64,000 nt of DNA from Bosea sp. Tri-49 (GTDB lineage: Bacteria; Pseudomonadota; Alphaproteobacteria; Rhizobiales; Beijerinckiaceae), in NCBI RefSeq assembly GCF_003952665.1, contig NZ_CP017946.1, positions 2,542,001-2,606,000 of the forward strand, read 5' to 3'. Numbering within the stretch: the first letter of the stretch is position 1; the number at the start of each line of letters is the position of its first letter. The notes under the pieces were generated by a model. It was not told the DNA's origin and did not search any database. It worked only from the letters and a program-made list of their open reading frames with translations. A program made the position numbers and the translations under genes. Below, in pieces: positions 43,112 to 52,655 of the stretch.

Positions 43112-45544
43112 ATGAGCAGAGCACTTCGCGCCGGCGGCGCAGCGTCGCTGTTTGCCATCGCCACCGTCTTGGTCGCCACATCCCTGCCTGCACGGGCTGA
43201 GCTTTCGAGCGCAGTCAAGCGCTCGGAGCAGGCCGTCGCCGGCCTGCAGGGGCCGGCGGAGCTCATCCTCGATCAATGGGGCGTGGCGCACATCTACGCA
43301 GCCTCCACCCGCGATGCGCTGTTCCTGCAAGGCTACAATGCGGCACGAGACCGGCTCTGGCAGATCGATCTCTGGCGCAAGCGCGGGCTCGGGTTGCTGG
43401 CCAAGGATTTCGGCCCGTCCTATGTCGCGCAGGATCGCGCCGCCCGGCTCTTCCTTTATCGCGGCGAGATGGACAAGGAATGGGCCGCCTATGGCCCCGA
43501 CGCCAAGGCCTATACCGACGCTTTCGTCGCCGGCATCAACGCGCGCGTCGACGAGGTGCGCTCCGGCAAGCAGCCGCTGCCGCTCGACTTCCGCGTCTCA
43601 GGCACCCTCCCGGATCGCTGGAGCGCCGAGGATGTGGTGCGCATCCGCAGCCATGGCCTGACCCGCAACGTGATGTCCGAGGTGGTGCGCGCCCGTGTCG
43701 CCTGCGCCGCCGGGGTAGAAGCGGATCGCTTCCGGCGCGTACTGGAGCCGAGCGTGAAAACCAAGGTGCCGGAGGGGCTCGATCCCTGCACGATCAAGCC
43801 CGACATCCTCGACGACTATAATCTCGCGACGCGCGAGGTGACCTTCGCCGCTCCCGGCGAGAAGCGCGCCGCGCTCGACCGTGACGCCATCTTCGCCGCG
43901 GCCGGCGACAGCATCTCGACCATCGGCTCGAACAACTGGACGATCGCGGCGAGCCGCACGGCGACCGGCCGGCCGATCCTGGCCAACGACCCGCACCGCG
44001 CCCATGGCGTGCCGTCGCTGCGCTATGTCGTGCACCTCAATGCGCCCGGCCTCTCGGTGATCGGCGGCGGCGAGCCTGCCTTGCCCGGCATCTCGATCGG
44101 CCATAATGGCGAGATCGCCTTCGGTCTGACGATCTTCGCGATCGATCAGGAAGACCTCTACGTCTACGAGACCAACCCGGCCAATCCGAACCAGTATCGC
44201 TACGGCGGCGGCTGGGAGGAGATGCGGACCGTCAACGAGACGATCGAGGTCAAGGGCGAGGCGCCGCGCCAGATCGACCTGAAATTCACCCGCCACGGCC
44301 CGATCATGAAGGCCGAGCCCGACGAGAAGCGCGCCTTCGCGATCCGCACGGTCTGGTTCGAGCCGGGAACCTCGGCCTATTTCAACTCGGCCGAATACAT
44401 GACGGCGAAGGACTGGGCCGGCTTCAAGAAGGCGATGGCCGAATGGGGCGCGCCGTCCGAGAACCAAGTCTATGCCGACAACAAGGGCAATATCGGCTGG
44501 ATCGTCGGCGGGCGCGCGCCGCAGCGGCCGAACCATGACGGCCTGATGCCGGTGCCCGGCGATGGCCGCTATGAATGGACCGGTTTCATGAAGGCGGGCG
44601 AGTTACCGGAGGTCTACAATCCGACCGAGGGCTTCTTCGCCACCGCCAACGAGATGAACATCCCGAAGGATCACCCGCTGCTCGCCAAGCGCATCGGCTT
44701 CGAATGGTCGGATCCCTCGCGGATCAACCGGATCAAGGCCGTGCTCGGCACCAAGACCAAGGTGACGCTGGCGGACGCGATGACCCTGCAGAACGACGAC
44801 AGCTCCGACAATGCCCGCAAGCTCTCCGCCCTGCTCGCGCCGCTGTCCTCTGACGATCCGGTCACGGCCGAAGGCCTGAAGCTGATCAAGGGCTGGAACC
44901 ACGAGACTGCGGTGGATAGCGCCGCCGCCGCTCTCTCCGAGGTCTGGATGAGCAAGCATCTCGGCCGCGCGCTGACGGCCAAGGCCGTGCCGGAAAAGGC
45001 GCGTAGCGTGATCGGCCCGCTCGATGTGGCTGCCGTCGTCGCCTATCTGCAGGCGCCCGACAACGCGCTCGGCGCCGACCCGAAGGCCGCGCGCGATGCG
45101 CTGCTGCTCGAGACGCTGAAAGCGGCGATGGAGGAGCTGCGGCAGACGCTCGGCCCGGATGTCGCAAGCTGGAACTGGGGCAAGATCCACCACGCGCAGT
45201 TCGACCATGCGCTCTCGCCGCTCGCCGGCGGCCCAGACCGCGCGCAGCTCAATGTCGGCCGGCTCGCCATGGGCGGCTCGGCCTTCAGCCCGCGCGCGGC
45301 CTCCTACCGGATCTCCGATTTCAAGGTCACGGCGGGTGCCTCGTTCCGCATGGTGCTGGATGTCGGCAACTGGGACGAAAGCCGCTTCATCAATACGCCC
45401 GGGCAGTCCGGCGACGCCTACAGCCCGCATTATCGCGATCTCGCGCCGCTCTGGGCCGCCGGCGACTATGCGCCGCTGCTCTATTCGCGGGAGGCGATCG
45501 AGAAGGCGGCGCGTTCCGTCATCGCGCTCAAGCCGGCTGGCTGA
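43112..45544 (+). CDS. Penicillin-acylase-type Ntn amidase
   Basis: 810-residue periplasmic N-terminal-nucleophile hydrolase. Signal peptide (about 1-29, ending ARA), alpha-chain (about 30-260, with DQWGVAHIYA and NAARDRLWQIDLWRKRGLG), then a spacer and the beta-chain starting at Ser273 (G/SNNWTIAASRTATGRPILANDPH read in parts). The autocatalytic cut would be before Ser273. Substrate may be an acyl-homoserine lactone, a beta-lactam or another amide; sequence alone does not decide. ATG 43112 has GGAGGA 6 bases upstream. Confidence 0.9.
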   Translation: MSRALRAGGAASLFAIATVLVATSLPARAELSSAVKRSEQAVAGLQGPAELILDQWGVAHIYAASTRDALFLQGYNAARDRLWQIDLWRKRGLGLLAKDFGPSYVAQDRAARLFLYRGEMDKEWAAYGPDAKAYTDAFVAGINARVDEVRSGKQPLPLDFRVSGTLPDRWSAEDVVRIRSHGLTRNVMSEVVRARVACAAGVEADRFRRVLEPSVKTKVPEGLDPCTIKPDILDDYNLATREVTFAAPGEKRAALDRDAIFAAAGDSISTIGSNNWTIAASRTATGRPILANDPHRAHGVPSLRYVVHLNAPGLSVIGGGEPALPGISIGHNGEIAFGLTIFAIDQEDLYVYETNPANPNQYRYGGGWEEMRTVNETIEVKGEAPRQIDLKFTRHGPIMKAEPDEKRAFAIRTVWFEPGTSAYFNSAEYMTAKDWAGFKKAMAEWGAPSENQVYADNKGNIGWIVGGRAPQRPNHDGLMPVPGDGRYEWTGFMKAGELPEVYNPTEGFFATANEMNIPKDHPLLAKRIGFEWSDPSRINRIKAVLGTKTKVTLADAMTLQNDDSSDNARKLSALLAPLSSDDPVTAEGLKLIKGWNHETAVDSAAAALSEVWMSKHLGRALTAKAVPEKARSVIGPLDVAAVVAYLQAPDNALGADPKAARDALLLETLKAAMEELRQTLGPDVASWNWGKIHHAQFDHALSPLAGGPDRAQLNVGRLAMGGSAFSPRAASYRISDFKVTAGASFRMVLDVGNWDESRFINTPGQSGDAYSPHYRDLAPLWAAGDYAPLLYSREAIEKAARSVIALKPAG

Positions 45545-45559
45545 AGCGATAAGGACCTG

Positions 45560-45583
45560 GAACGGAGGCTCTGGCCTCCGTTC
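45560..45583. terminator. Shared hairpin between convergent acylase and hydrolase genes
   Basis: Ten-base arms GAACGGAGGC (45560-45569) and GCCTCCGTTC (45574-45583) with a TCTG loop. It fills the gap between the acylase stop and the hydrolase stop. There is no long T run in either direction, so it is a probable bidirectional terminator or 3' end stabiliser rather than a textbook one. Confidence 0.55.
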
Positions 45584-46585
45584 TCAGGAGCGCGCCCGGT
45601 CGATCGCGCGCCGCACGACCTGCGTCACTTCGCTGTTCGTCAGGAAGAGGTCGTGGCGCAGCAGGCTCCAGCCACGGCCGGCGGTATCCGCAACGCGCAC
45701 ACCGAGCTGCTCCAGCCGTTCGCGGTCGGCGGCGCCGGCGCGGGCGACGCCACCGGCAAGGCGGGAGGAGACTGCCAGCGCCTTGTCGCCGGGATCGATG
45801 ATCACCGTCATGCGCTGGGCTACCGAGCCGAGCCGCGGCACTGTCTGCTCGAAGGCGTCGATGTCGACGTCGGGCGAGGCCAGCACGACGGCGCCGATCC
45901 GATCCGACAATCCTTCGAAATCGCGAAGCTCGCGCAAGCCTTCCAGCGTCAGGAAGCTGCCCATCGAATGCGCGACGATGTTGATCCGACCAATCGTGGG
46001 GTTCGCGACCAGCGCCTTCAGCGTCTGGACGAAGCCGTCGCGCGACCAAAGCGCGCTTTCCCGGTCATAGGCATAGGCGAGCAGCCCGCCGCCCGAGGGC
46101 CAGGTGAACAGCGCAGTGCGCCCCTCGAAGGCGAGCGCATGCGAGAGCTGGCCGGCACTGCGCGCGGCCGATTCAAAGGTCTCGTTGAAGCCGTGGACAT
46201 AGAGCAGCACGTCGCGACCGGTCGCAGCTTCGGAGAAGGCGCGGGCGGTGTCGCTCGCGCTGCGGCGGGTCACGCCGAGCACGGCCCAGTCGCCACTGAC
46301 CACGGAGCTCACCTGCGCCGCGACGCCGCGTCCCGGCGCCGACAGCCTGACCTCGGCAAAGGTCAGGCCGCTGCCGCGCTCGGAGCCGAAATAGGGCGCA
46401 CGATCGCCCATCGGCTTGCGCGTCGTCGCGACGAGCAGCTGCGGCTCCTTGCCGAAGCTGGATGAATCCGCCGGCCCGACGAAGGGCGAGATCGACGCCT
46501 CGCTCTGGGCGCAACCAGCCAGCCCCAGCCCGAGGAAGGCGACGAGGGAGCGGCGTGAAACGGCATGTCGCAAAGGCGAGGTCAC
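45584..46585 (-). CDS. DUF900 alpha/beta-hydrolase lipoprotein (copy 1)
   Basis: 333 residues. N-terminal signal with twin arginine (RRSLVAFLGLGLAGC) whose LAGC forms a lipobox. Alpha/beta-hydrolase core: FTWPSGG, YVHGFNETFE and the nucleophile elbow VAHSMGS, then VVLASPDVDIDAF. DUF900 members are esterase/lipase-like proteins of unknown substrate. Paralogous to the next gene, same strand; 80 bases separate them. Confidence 0.83.
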   Translation of the reverse strand: MTSPLRHAVSRRSLVAFLGLGLAGCAQSEASISPFVGPADSSSFGKEPQLLVATTRKPMGDRAPYFGSERGSGLTFAEVRLSAPGRGVAAQVSSVVSGDWAVLGVTRRSASDTARAFSEAATGRDVLLYVHGFNETFESAARSAGQLSHALAFEGRTALFTWPSGGGLLAYAYDRESALWSRDGFVQTLKALVANPTIGRINIVAHSMGSFLTLEGLRELRDFEGLSDRIGAVVLASPDVDIDAFEQTVPRLGSVAQRMTVIIDPGDKALAVSSRLAGGVARAGAADRERLEQLGVRVADTAGRGWSLLRHDLFLTNSEVTQVVRRAIDRARS

Positions 46586-46665
46586 TGGCTAGGTCCAAGA
46601 ATGGGAGTGCGGACCTTCTGGCCGCAAACCCTTAAGGCCAGACCAACGCGGCCAGAATGGGGCGA

Positions 46666-47790
46666 TTACCGATCGCGCTCCACGAAAGAGGGCGAGGCCT
46701 TGGAGTCCAGTCCGAGCATGCCGCCGCCCGTTCCACCATCCAGCCCGTCGGTGCCGAGCCGCTTTCCGATCATCTGGACGACGCGCGGAGTCGTCGCGAA
46801 CTTGCCGTGGTTGTAGTCATCGCCGCTACGATCCTTCGACAGGTCGATAATCCTTGCGCCGGCCCGGTTGAGATCGGCGATAACGTCGACATCCTTGTCC
46901 GAGATAGCCCCGAGCCTGGTCTTATCGCCGGCGAATTGGCGCGAGAAATCGAGCGCCCTGTCGTCTGAGGAGACGAAAACGGTCACCGGCCGCTTGATCG
47001 CGGCAAGCTGGGTCTTGAAGACGTCGAGATCGATATCGGGCGCCGCCAGCATGACGTTGCGCAGCTTGCCGCCGAAGCTGCCGTCGCCACGGATCGCCGC
47101 CTGCCGCAAGGTCTCGACCGTCAGCAGCGTTCCCATCGAATGCGCCAGGATATCGAAACGATTGGCGCCGAGATCGCGCGCGATGACGCGCAGGCCCGTT
47201 TCCAGGGCGTCTCGGGAGAAATCAGCGCTGTCACGATCATAGGGATAGGCCAGGAGTTGCGCACGCGACGGCCAGGTGAACAGCACCGGCACACCCTTGA
47301 AGCCGGAATCGGTGACGATCTGGGCGAAGCGGAAGGCGGCGTCGGCGAAATTCGTGTTGAAGCCGTGGACGAAGACGAGCACCTCGCGCTCGGCCGGCGA
47401 ACGCTGGGCCACCGCCGCCTTAACTTGTTTCAGCATCTCCGCCTCGGAGAGGAGTTTGACGCCGCCGACAGTGAAATGGCTGGCGGGATCGCCCGCGCTC
47501 GTGACGCTGCCCGGGAGTTCGAGCTGGCCGACCTGGTGATTGCGCGGCACGTTGATGTCGAGCCGCGCAAAGGCAACTGCCGGGCTGCGCTCGCCGCTGA
47601 AATATTCCGGCTGCTTGGTCGAGGCGCGTGAGGTCGCGACGAAGATGCTGACCGTGCCGGAGGTGTCATCTGGTTTGGCCACCGAGACGACCAGCACACG
47701 CGGGGGGCCGCCACAGGCGGCGAGCACCAGCGACAGCAGCGAGATGAGAACGAAAGACCGCAACCCGGACACGCGACACGCTCTCCGCAA
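46666..47790 (-). CDS. DUF900 alpha/beta-hydrolase lipoprotein (copy 2)
   Basis: 374 residues with lipobox LAAC near residue 25, followed by a Gly/Pro segment. Core motifs parallel copy 1: FVHGFNTNFADAAFRFAQI, VPVLFTWPSRAQ, the elbow LAHSMGT and NVMLAAPDIDLDVF. The C-terminal tail is Gly-rich (residues about 345-365). It sits upstream of copy 1, suggesting tandem duplication. The 5' end faces meaB across 108 bases. Confidence 0.83.
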   Translation of the reverse strand: MRRACRVSGLRSFVLISLLSLVLAACGGPPRVLVVSVAKPDDTSGTVSIFVATSRASTKQPEYFSGERSPAVAFARLDINVPRNHQVGQLELPGSVTSAGDPASHFTVGGVKLLSEAEMLKQVKAAVAQRSPAEREVLVFVHGFNTNFADAAFRFAQIVTDSGFKGVPVLFTWPSRAQLLAYPYDRDSADFSRDALETGLRVIARDLGANRFDILAHSMGTLLTVETLRQAAIRGDGSFGGKLRNVMLAAPDIDLDVFKTQLAAIKRPVTVFVSSDDRALDFSRQFAGDKTRLGAISDKDVDVIADLNRAGARIIDLSKDRSGDDYNHGKFATTPRVVQMIGKRLGTDGLDGGTGGGMLGLDSKASPSFVERDR

Positions 47791-47898
47791 CCCGAGAAAC
47801 TCGTCTCACCGTCCCCACCGCTTGGCAAGGGCGGGGATGACACGGCCGCCTCCAAAAGGCTCGCTTCCGCTGCAAGCACTCTCTTGCTACCAGCGGGT

Positions 47899-48873
47899 AT
47901 GGTCGACCTCACAGCGCTCGGCGATGCGATTCTCAAGGGCGAGCGCGCGGCGCTGGCACGGGCGATCACGCTCGCGGAAAGTCGCCGCGCCGATCACCGC
48001 GAACAGGCGCAGACGCTCCTGTCCCGCCTCCTTCCTCATACCGGCAAGGCGATCCGGGTCGGCATCACTGGCGTGCCCGGCGTCGGCAAATCGACGACGA
48101 TCGACGCGCTCGGCAGCCATCTGACGAGCCAGGGCCACAAGGTCGCGGTGCTCGCGGTCGATCCGTCCTCGACGCGCAGCGGCGGCTCGATTCTCGGCGA
48201 CAAGACACGGATGGCGCAGCTCGCGATCGATCCGAACGCCTATATCCGGCCCTCGCCCTCCTCCGGCACGCTGGGCGGCGTCGCAGCCAAGACGCGCGAG
48301 ACCATGCTGCTCTGCGAAGCCGCCGGCTTCGACGTCATCCTGGTCGAGACGGTCGGCGTCGGCCAGTCGGAGACGGCGGTCGCCGACCTCACTGACTTCT
48401 TCCTGGTGTTGATGCTGCCCAATGCCGGTGACGAGTTACAGGGCATCAAGAAGGGCATCATCGAGCTCGCCGACATGCTCGCGGTCAACAAGGCCGATGG
48501 CGACGGTGCGACCGCCGCGCGTGCAGCCGCCGCGCAGTACAAGGCAGCGCTGCACATCCTCGCGCCGACCTCGCCCCTGTGGTCGACGCCGGTCGTCACC
48601 ATCTCCGGCCTGACCGGTGCCGGCCTCGACGCGCTCTGGGCCAAGATCGAGGACCACCGCGCCCGCTTCGAGGCGAAGGGCCTGATCGCCGAGAAGCGCC
48701 GGCGGCAGGACGTCAAATGGATCTGGGCGATGGTGCAGGACCGGCTTCAGGCTAAGCTCCGGCACGACCCGGCACTCAAAGCGCGCACGCCCAAGCTCGA
48801 AGCCGCTGTCGCTGCAGGCGAGATGGCGCCTACCGCGGCTGCAGATGAGATCGCCAAGGCACTCGGCCTCTAA
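47899..48873 (+). CDS. meaB: Methylmalonyl-CoA mutase-associated GTPase MeaB (ArgK family)
   Basis: 324-residue G3E-type GTPase that guards cobalamin loading of methylmalonyl-CoA mutase. Walker A G58-V-P-G-V-G-K-S-T66, switch and B regions VDPSSTRSGGSILGDKTRM and VETVGVGQSE, and NKADGDG. ATG 47899 is used; a TTG at 47884 would add five residues. It is a separate unit from mutA-thiD-mutB, 13 kb away. Confidence 0.93.
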   Translation: MVDLTALGDAILKGERAALARAITLAESRRADHREQAQTLLSRLLPHTGKAIRVGITGVPGVGKSTTIDALGSHLTSQGHKVAVLAVDPSSTRSGGSILGDKTRMAQLAIDPNAYIRPSPSSGTLGGVAAKTRETMLLCEAAGFDVILVETVGVGQSETAVADLTDFFLVLMLPNAGDELQGIKKGIIELADMLAVNKADGDGATAARAAAAQYKAALHILAPTSPLWSTPVVTISGLTGAGLDALWAKIEDHRARFEAKGLIAEKRRRQDVKWIWAMVQDRLQAKLRHDPALKARTPKLEAAVAAGEMAPTAAADEIAKALGL

Positions 48874-48933
48874 GCTGACGGTGCGCCATCGACGGCACGC
48901 CTCTTGAAGTCATGCTGCGAGATGGAGGCTCCG

Positions 48934-50310
48934 ATGACGCTTTCGCGCCGCGACTGGCTGCGGACGGCCCTTTTCGGCACGGTTACGGCTTCGGCCAGTC
49001 CCGCGCTGGCACAGACGCCGCGCGCGACCGTATCCGCACCACTCGGCACGCTCGGGATCGAGGCGGCGCAGTTCGGCTTGCGCCCCGGTTCCACCGATGA
49101 CCAGTCGCGTATTCTGCAGAACGCGCTGATCGAGGCGGTCAAGCGCGATACGCCGCTCGTCGTCGCGCCCGGCCGCTACCGCATCGCCAATGTCGTCCTG
49201 CCCGAGAATGCCCGCCTGATCGGCGTGCCCGGTGCGACACAATTCATCGCCGCGCAGGCCGGGCCGCTGCTGGCGGCGCGGCGCATCAAGCGCGTCGCCA
49301 TTTCCGGGATGGGACTCGATGGCCTCGATATGAAGCTCGGCCAGCGCACCGGCCTGCTCAATGTCGAGGAAGTGCTCGACCTCGCTCTGTCAGATTGCGA
49401 ATTCGCCAATGCCGGCTCGGTCGGGTTGACGCTCAATCGGACCGCGGGGCGCATTGAGCGCAACCGCTTCCGCTCGATGCGGGATGCGGCGCTGTTCTCG
49501 CTGGATTCGCGCGGGCTTTCGATCGAGGCCAACACAGTCGAGGATTGCGGCAACAACGGCATCCAGCTCTGGCGCAGCCAGGCGGGAGACGAGCAGAGCC
49601 TGATCCGCGGCAATCGCCTCAACCGCATCCGCAGCGATGCCGGTGGCGACGGGCCGAACGGCAACGGCATCAGCCTGTTTCGCGCCGGCGGCGTCGTGAT
49701 CGAGGGCAACACCTTGCGCGACTGCGCCCTGACCTTCATCCGCAACAATTCCGGCTCCGGCGTGCAAATCCTCGGCAATCAGGGCCGCCGCTGCGGCGAG
49801 ACCGGGCTCTATTCGGAATTCGCCTTCGAGGGTGCGATCATCGCCAACAACCTGGTCGAGGATTGCGCGCAGGGCGCCAACATCACCAATCTCGACCATG
49901 GCGGGCGGCTCTCGGTCTTCGCCAACAACATCATCCGCAATGCGCAGAGGGGATTCGCGCCGAAGGGCAAGGAGCTCGTCGGCGGGCTCGGCGTGCATGT
50001 CGAGGCGGAAGCGGCGGTCACCGGCAACGTCATCGAGAACGCCAGCGAGGTCGGTATCTCCCTCGGCTGGTCCTGGGCGATGCGCAATCTCGTCGCGACC
50101 GGCAACGTGGTCCGGCGCACCGGGATCGGCATCTCCGTCTCGCTCGTCCCGAAGGAGCGTAATGCGCTAATCGCCAACAACGTGATCAGCGAGGCCAGGC
50201 TCGGCGCGGTGGTCGGCACCGAATTCGGCAAGGTCGTCACCGGCGACCTGACCAAGGGCGAAGACAAGCGTGCCGCCGGCATCCGCGTCGAAGGCAATTC
50301 CGTCGGCTGA
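48934..50310 (+). CDS. Tat-exported right-handed beta-helix protein (TIGR03808-like)
   Basis: 458 residues. Tat signal with RR at residues 5-6 (LSRRDWLRTALFG) and cleavage near ALAQ. A repetitive parallel beta-helix region (about 60-440) of short repeats such as GISLFRAGGVVIEGNTLRDC (20 residues shown) and GNRLNRIRSD. It fits TIGR03808, 'TAT-translocated repetitive protein'; function unknown, possibly polysaccharide binding. ATG 48934 has GGAGG 5 bases upstream. Convergent with the ParB-like gene, 3 bases apart. Confidence 0.85.
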   Translation: MTLSRRDWLRTALFGTVTASASPALAQTPRATVSAPLGTLGIEAAQFGLRPGSTDDQSRILQNALIEAVKRDTPLVVAPGRYRIANVVLPENARLIGVPGATQFIAAQAGPLLAARRIKRVAISGMGLDGLDMKLGQRTGLLNVEEVLDLALSDCEFANAGSVGLTLNRTAGRIERNRFRSMRDAALFSLDSRGLSIEANTVEDCGNNGIQLWRSQAGDEQSLIRGNRLNRIRSDAGGDGPNGNGISLFRAGGVVIEGNTLRDCALTFIRNNSGSGVQILGNQGRRCGETGLYSEFAFEGAIIANNLVEDCAQGANITNLDHGGRLSVFANNIIRNAQRGFAPKGKELVGGLGVHVEAEAAVTGNVIENASEVGISLGWSWAMRNLVATGNVVRRTGIGISVSLVPKERNALIANNVISEARLGAVVGTEFGKVVTGDLTKGEDKRAAGIRVEGNSVG

Positions 50311-50313
50311 AGC

Positions 50314-50931
50314 TCAGTCCGAGGGACCGCACCAGCCCGGCAAATGCGCGGCCTCGCGCGACCGGGCCAGGTCCAGTGCCCTTTCGAGCGCCTTGGCGAA
50401 GGATCGTTCGAGAACCGCCCGCTTGATGCGTCGGCGCAAGAAGTCCGCCCAGAGGAACTCGCTGAACGGCGCCTCCGTCTTGGCGTAGCCACCGGCAAGC
50501 CGCAGCGCTCCCGCCAGCGAGCGATAGGGATCGTCGACAAGGCCGGAGACCTTGCGTGGGATTTGGTCATGGCCGCGCCGATGCCCCTCTGCATCGAGGG
50601 GATGCATCCAGCTGCGACTATCGAGGAAACTCCAGAACTCGTCCTTGCCGAGCCGCGACAGGTCGGCGACTTCGGTCGTCAGCACCTGCTCTTCACCCTC
50701 CAGATGCAATGCGAGCGCGAGGTGGTGGTGGTCGATCAGATAGAGACGCCGCTTCGGGCCGATGACGACCGGGACGGCATGGCGGCCGAGGAAATCCGCG
50801 CCCTTCTCCTCGCGCTCCGCCCGCCAATGGACCTGCTTCATCTCGACTTCGCGCATGCCGACGGTGATCTGCGTCGGCCTGAGATCGGCGATGGCGATAG
50901 GATGCAGCCTTGGCTCGACCGAGTAGCTCAT
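50314..50931 (-). CDS. ParB-like domain protein (ParBc_2 type)
   Basis: 205 residues, ParB-like nuclease-domain family with VEPRLHPIAIADLRPTQITVG, then KRRLYLIDHHHLALAL and SWMHPLDAEGHRRG. Unlike chromosome partition ParB, it lacks an obvious HTH and DNA-binding middle. Starts in a 4-base overlap with the SulP stop, so it is translated with it. Function unknown. Confidence 0.8.
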   Translation of the reverse strand: MSYSVEPRLHPIAIADLRPTQITVGMREVEMKQVHWRAEREEKGADFLGRHAVPVVIGPKRRLYLIDHHHLALALHLEGEEQVLTTEVADLSRLGKDEFWSFLDSRSWMHPLDAEGHRRGHDQIPRKVSGLVDDPYRSLAGALRLAGGYAKTEAPFSEFLWADFLRRRIKRAVLERSFAKALERALDLARSREAAHLPGWCGPSD

Positions 50932-52604
50932 GAAGCCCCCTTCGCGGCTGGCACGAGCGCCCTCACCGCCTCCTCGACGCTATGGAAAACATGCTCGGCC
51001 CCGATCTCGGCGATCACGCCGAAATCCTCCAGCGCCTGCAGCGCGCGGACGGATTCAGCCCGGGCGATGGCGAAAGCACCGCCCCGCTCCCGGCAGGCCG
51101 CCGCGACAGCGAGCAGGGCCTGCGCCGCGGTGTAGTCGATGGCAGGGATGCCGCCGGCGTCGAGGACGAGCAGAGCCGGCTTCCGCTCCGCCAGCAGCGC
51201 CAGTACACCAAGTCGGAATATCTCGGCGTTGGCGAAGAGCAGCGGCGCCGGAAAGGCAATCACCAGCACGCCCTCGACCTGCTCGCCGCGATGGCCGGGC
51301 TCGGGCGGCCACCAGATCGTCGTGCCGGGAATGCGCAACTGCTCGATCGGCTCGCTGCGCGTCGTCATCCAGACGCCGTGCAGCAGCGACAGGCCGATCC
51401 CGACGGCGACGCCCGTCTCGACCGGCAGCCAGACGATCGCGATGGCCGTGAGCAGAACGAGCGCAAATTCGGTTCGCGACTGGCCGGCGAGCCGGCGGAT
51501 GACCTCGACCCGGATGATACGCTGCGCCACGAAGAACAGCACGCCAGCCAGCGCCGCCACGGGCACCTGCGCCAGTAGCGAGCCGCCGGCTACCGCGAGC
51601 GCGAGCACGATCAATGCCGCCGTCGCTGCAGCGAGCTGCGACCGGCCACCGCTCTCGGCGACGACAGCCGTTCGCGGCGGGCTCGCGTTGACAGGAAAGG
51701 TGCTGGCCAGCCCGGCGAGGAGGTTCGCCGCTCCGAGGCCGATGAAATCGCGGTCGACCTTGGGCTCGCCGCCGTCCGGATCGCGGAAGGAGCGGCTCAC
51801 CGTCGCCGTCTGCATCATCACCACCAGCGCGATGACCAGCGCGAGCGGCACGAGGCTGCGAATGTCCCTCCAGTCGAGCACCGGCGGCACGAGACTCAGC
51901 CAGCCTGAGGGCAAGGCGCCGAGCACCGCGACGCCATGCGCCTCCAGTTTGAAGAGCACAACCGCCGTCGTCGCGGCAACGAGCGCCAGCAGTGCGCCCG
52001 GCAGGCGCGGGACGAAGCGTTCGCACAGGTTCACGGTCGCGAGCGTCGCGACGCCGATCGCCAGCGAGATGACGTTGATGCCGCCAAGCCCATGCCAAAG
52101 CGCGGCGAGCTGGCCGGCAATGTGATGGCCGCCGCCGGGAATGCCGAGCAGGCCGGGAAGCTGTGAAACGGCGATGTGGACGGCGATGCCGGCGAGAAAG
52201 CCGGTCAGCACCGGCACGGACAGGAGATCGGCGATCCAGCCGAGCCGGAGCAGGCCGGCTAGGACCAGTACAAGCCCGACGAGGAGCGCGAGCAAAGTCG
52301 CCGAGCCCGCCGGGATCGCGCCACCTACAGCCAGTGCAGCAAGGCCGCTGACGAAGATCGGGGTGATCGTCGAATCGGCGCCGGCCGTCAGCAGGCGGCT
52401 CGCGCCGAAAAGGACGAAGCCGAGCGTCGCTGCGACGAAGGCGTAGAAGCCGATCTGCGGTTCGAAGCCACCGAGCCGGGCCGTCGCCATCTGCTCGGGG
52501 ATTGTGATCGCCGCGAGCGTCAGCCCGGCGAGCAGGTCGCGGCCTAAGGCGCCGGCGCGGCCTGTCGCAGCGGAATTCTCAGCTGGGGCGGAAACAGGCG
52601 GCAT
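50928..52604 (-). CDS. SulP-family anion transporter with STAS domain
   Basis: 558 residues. An SLC26/SulP membrane domain of about 14 helices (about 20-420; LLAGLTLAAITIPEQMATARLGG and DRDFIGLGAANLLAGLAS typical) and a C-terminal STAS domain (about 455-550; ALLVLDAGGIPAIDYTAAQALL). It may carry sulfate, bicarbonate or other anions. ATG 52604 is preferred; an upstream in-frame start at 52631 is possible. It lies 51 bases downstream of the asparaginase gene and is coupled to the ParB-like gene. Confidence 0.88.
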   Translation of the reverse strand: MPPVSAPAENSAATGRAGALGRDLLAGLTLAAITIPEQMATARLGGFEPQIGFYAFVAATLGFVLFGASRLLTAGADSTITPIFVSGLAALAVGGAIPAGSATLLALLVGLVLVLAGLLRLGWIADLLSVPVLTGFLAGIAVHIAVSQLPGLLGIPGGGHHIAGQLAALWHGLGGINVISLAIGVATLATVNLCERFVPRLPGALLALVAATTAVVLFKLEAHGVAVLGALPSGWLSLVPPVLDWRDIRSLVPLALVIALVVMMQTATVSRSFRDPDGGEPKVDRDFIGLGAANLLAGLASTFPVNASPPRTAVVAESGGRSQLAAATAALIVLALAVAGGSLLAQVPVAALAGVLFFVAQRIIRVEVIRRLAGQSRTEFALVLLTAIAIVWLPVETGVAVGIGLSLLHGVWMTTRSEPIEQLRIPGTTIWWPPEPGHRGEQVEGVLVIAFPAPLLFANAEIFRLGVLALLAERKPALLVLDAGGIPAIDYTAAQALLAVAAACRERGGAFAIARAESVRALQALEDFGVIAEIGAEHVFHSVEEAVRALVPAAKGAS

Positions 52605-52655
52605 TGCGCGGGACCGAGGGCAGGCAGCCAACCTCGCCCCGCCTTTCGTTCGCCG

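Noticed and set aside
50314..50931. Chromosome partitioning ParB
   Set aside because: No ParA neighbour, no parS-like site and no HTH middle domain; only the ParB-like fold is seen.
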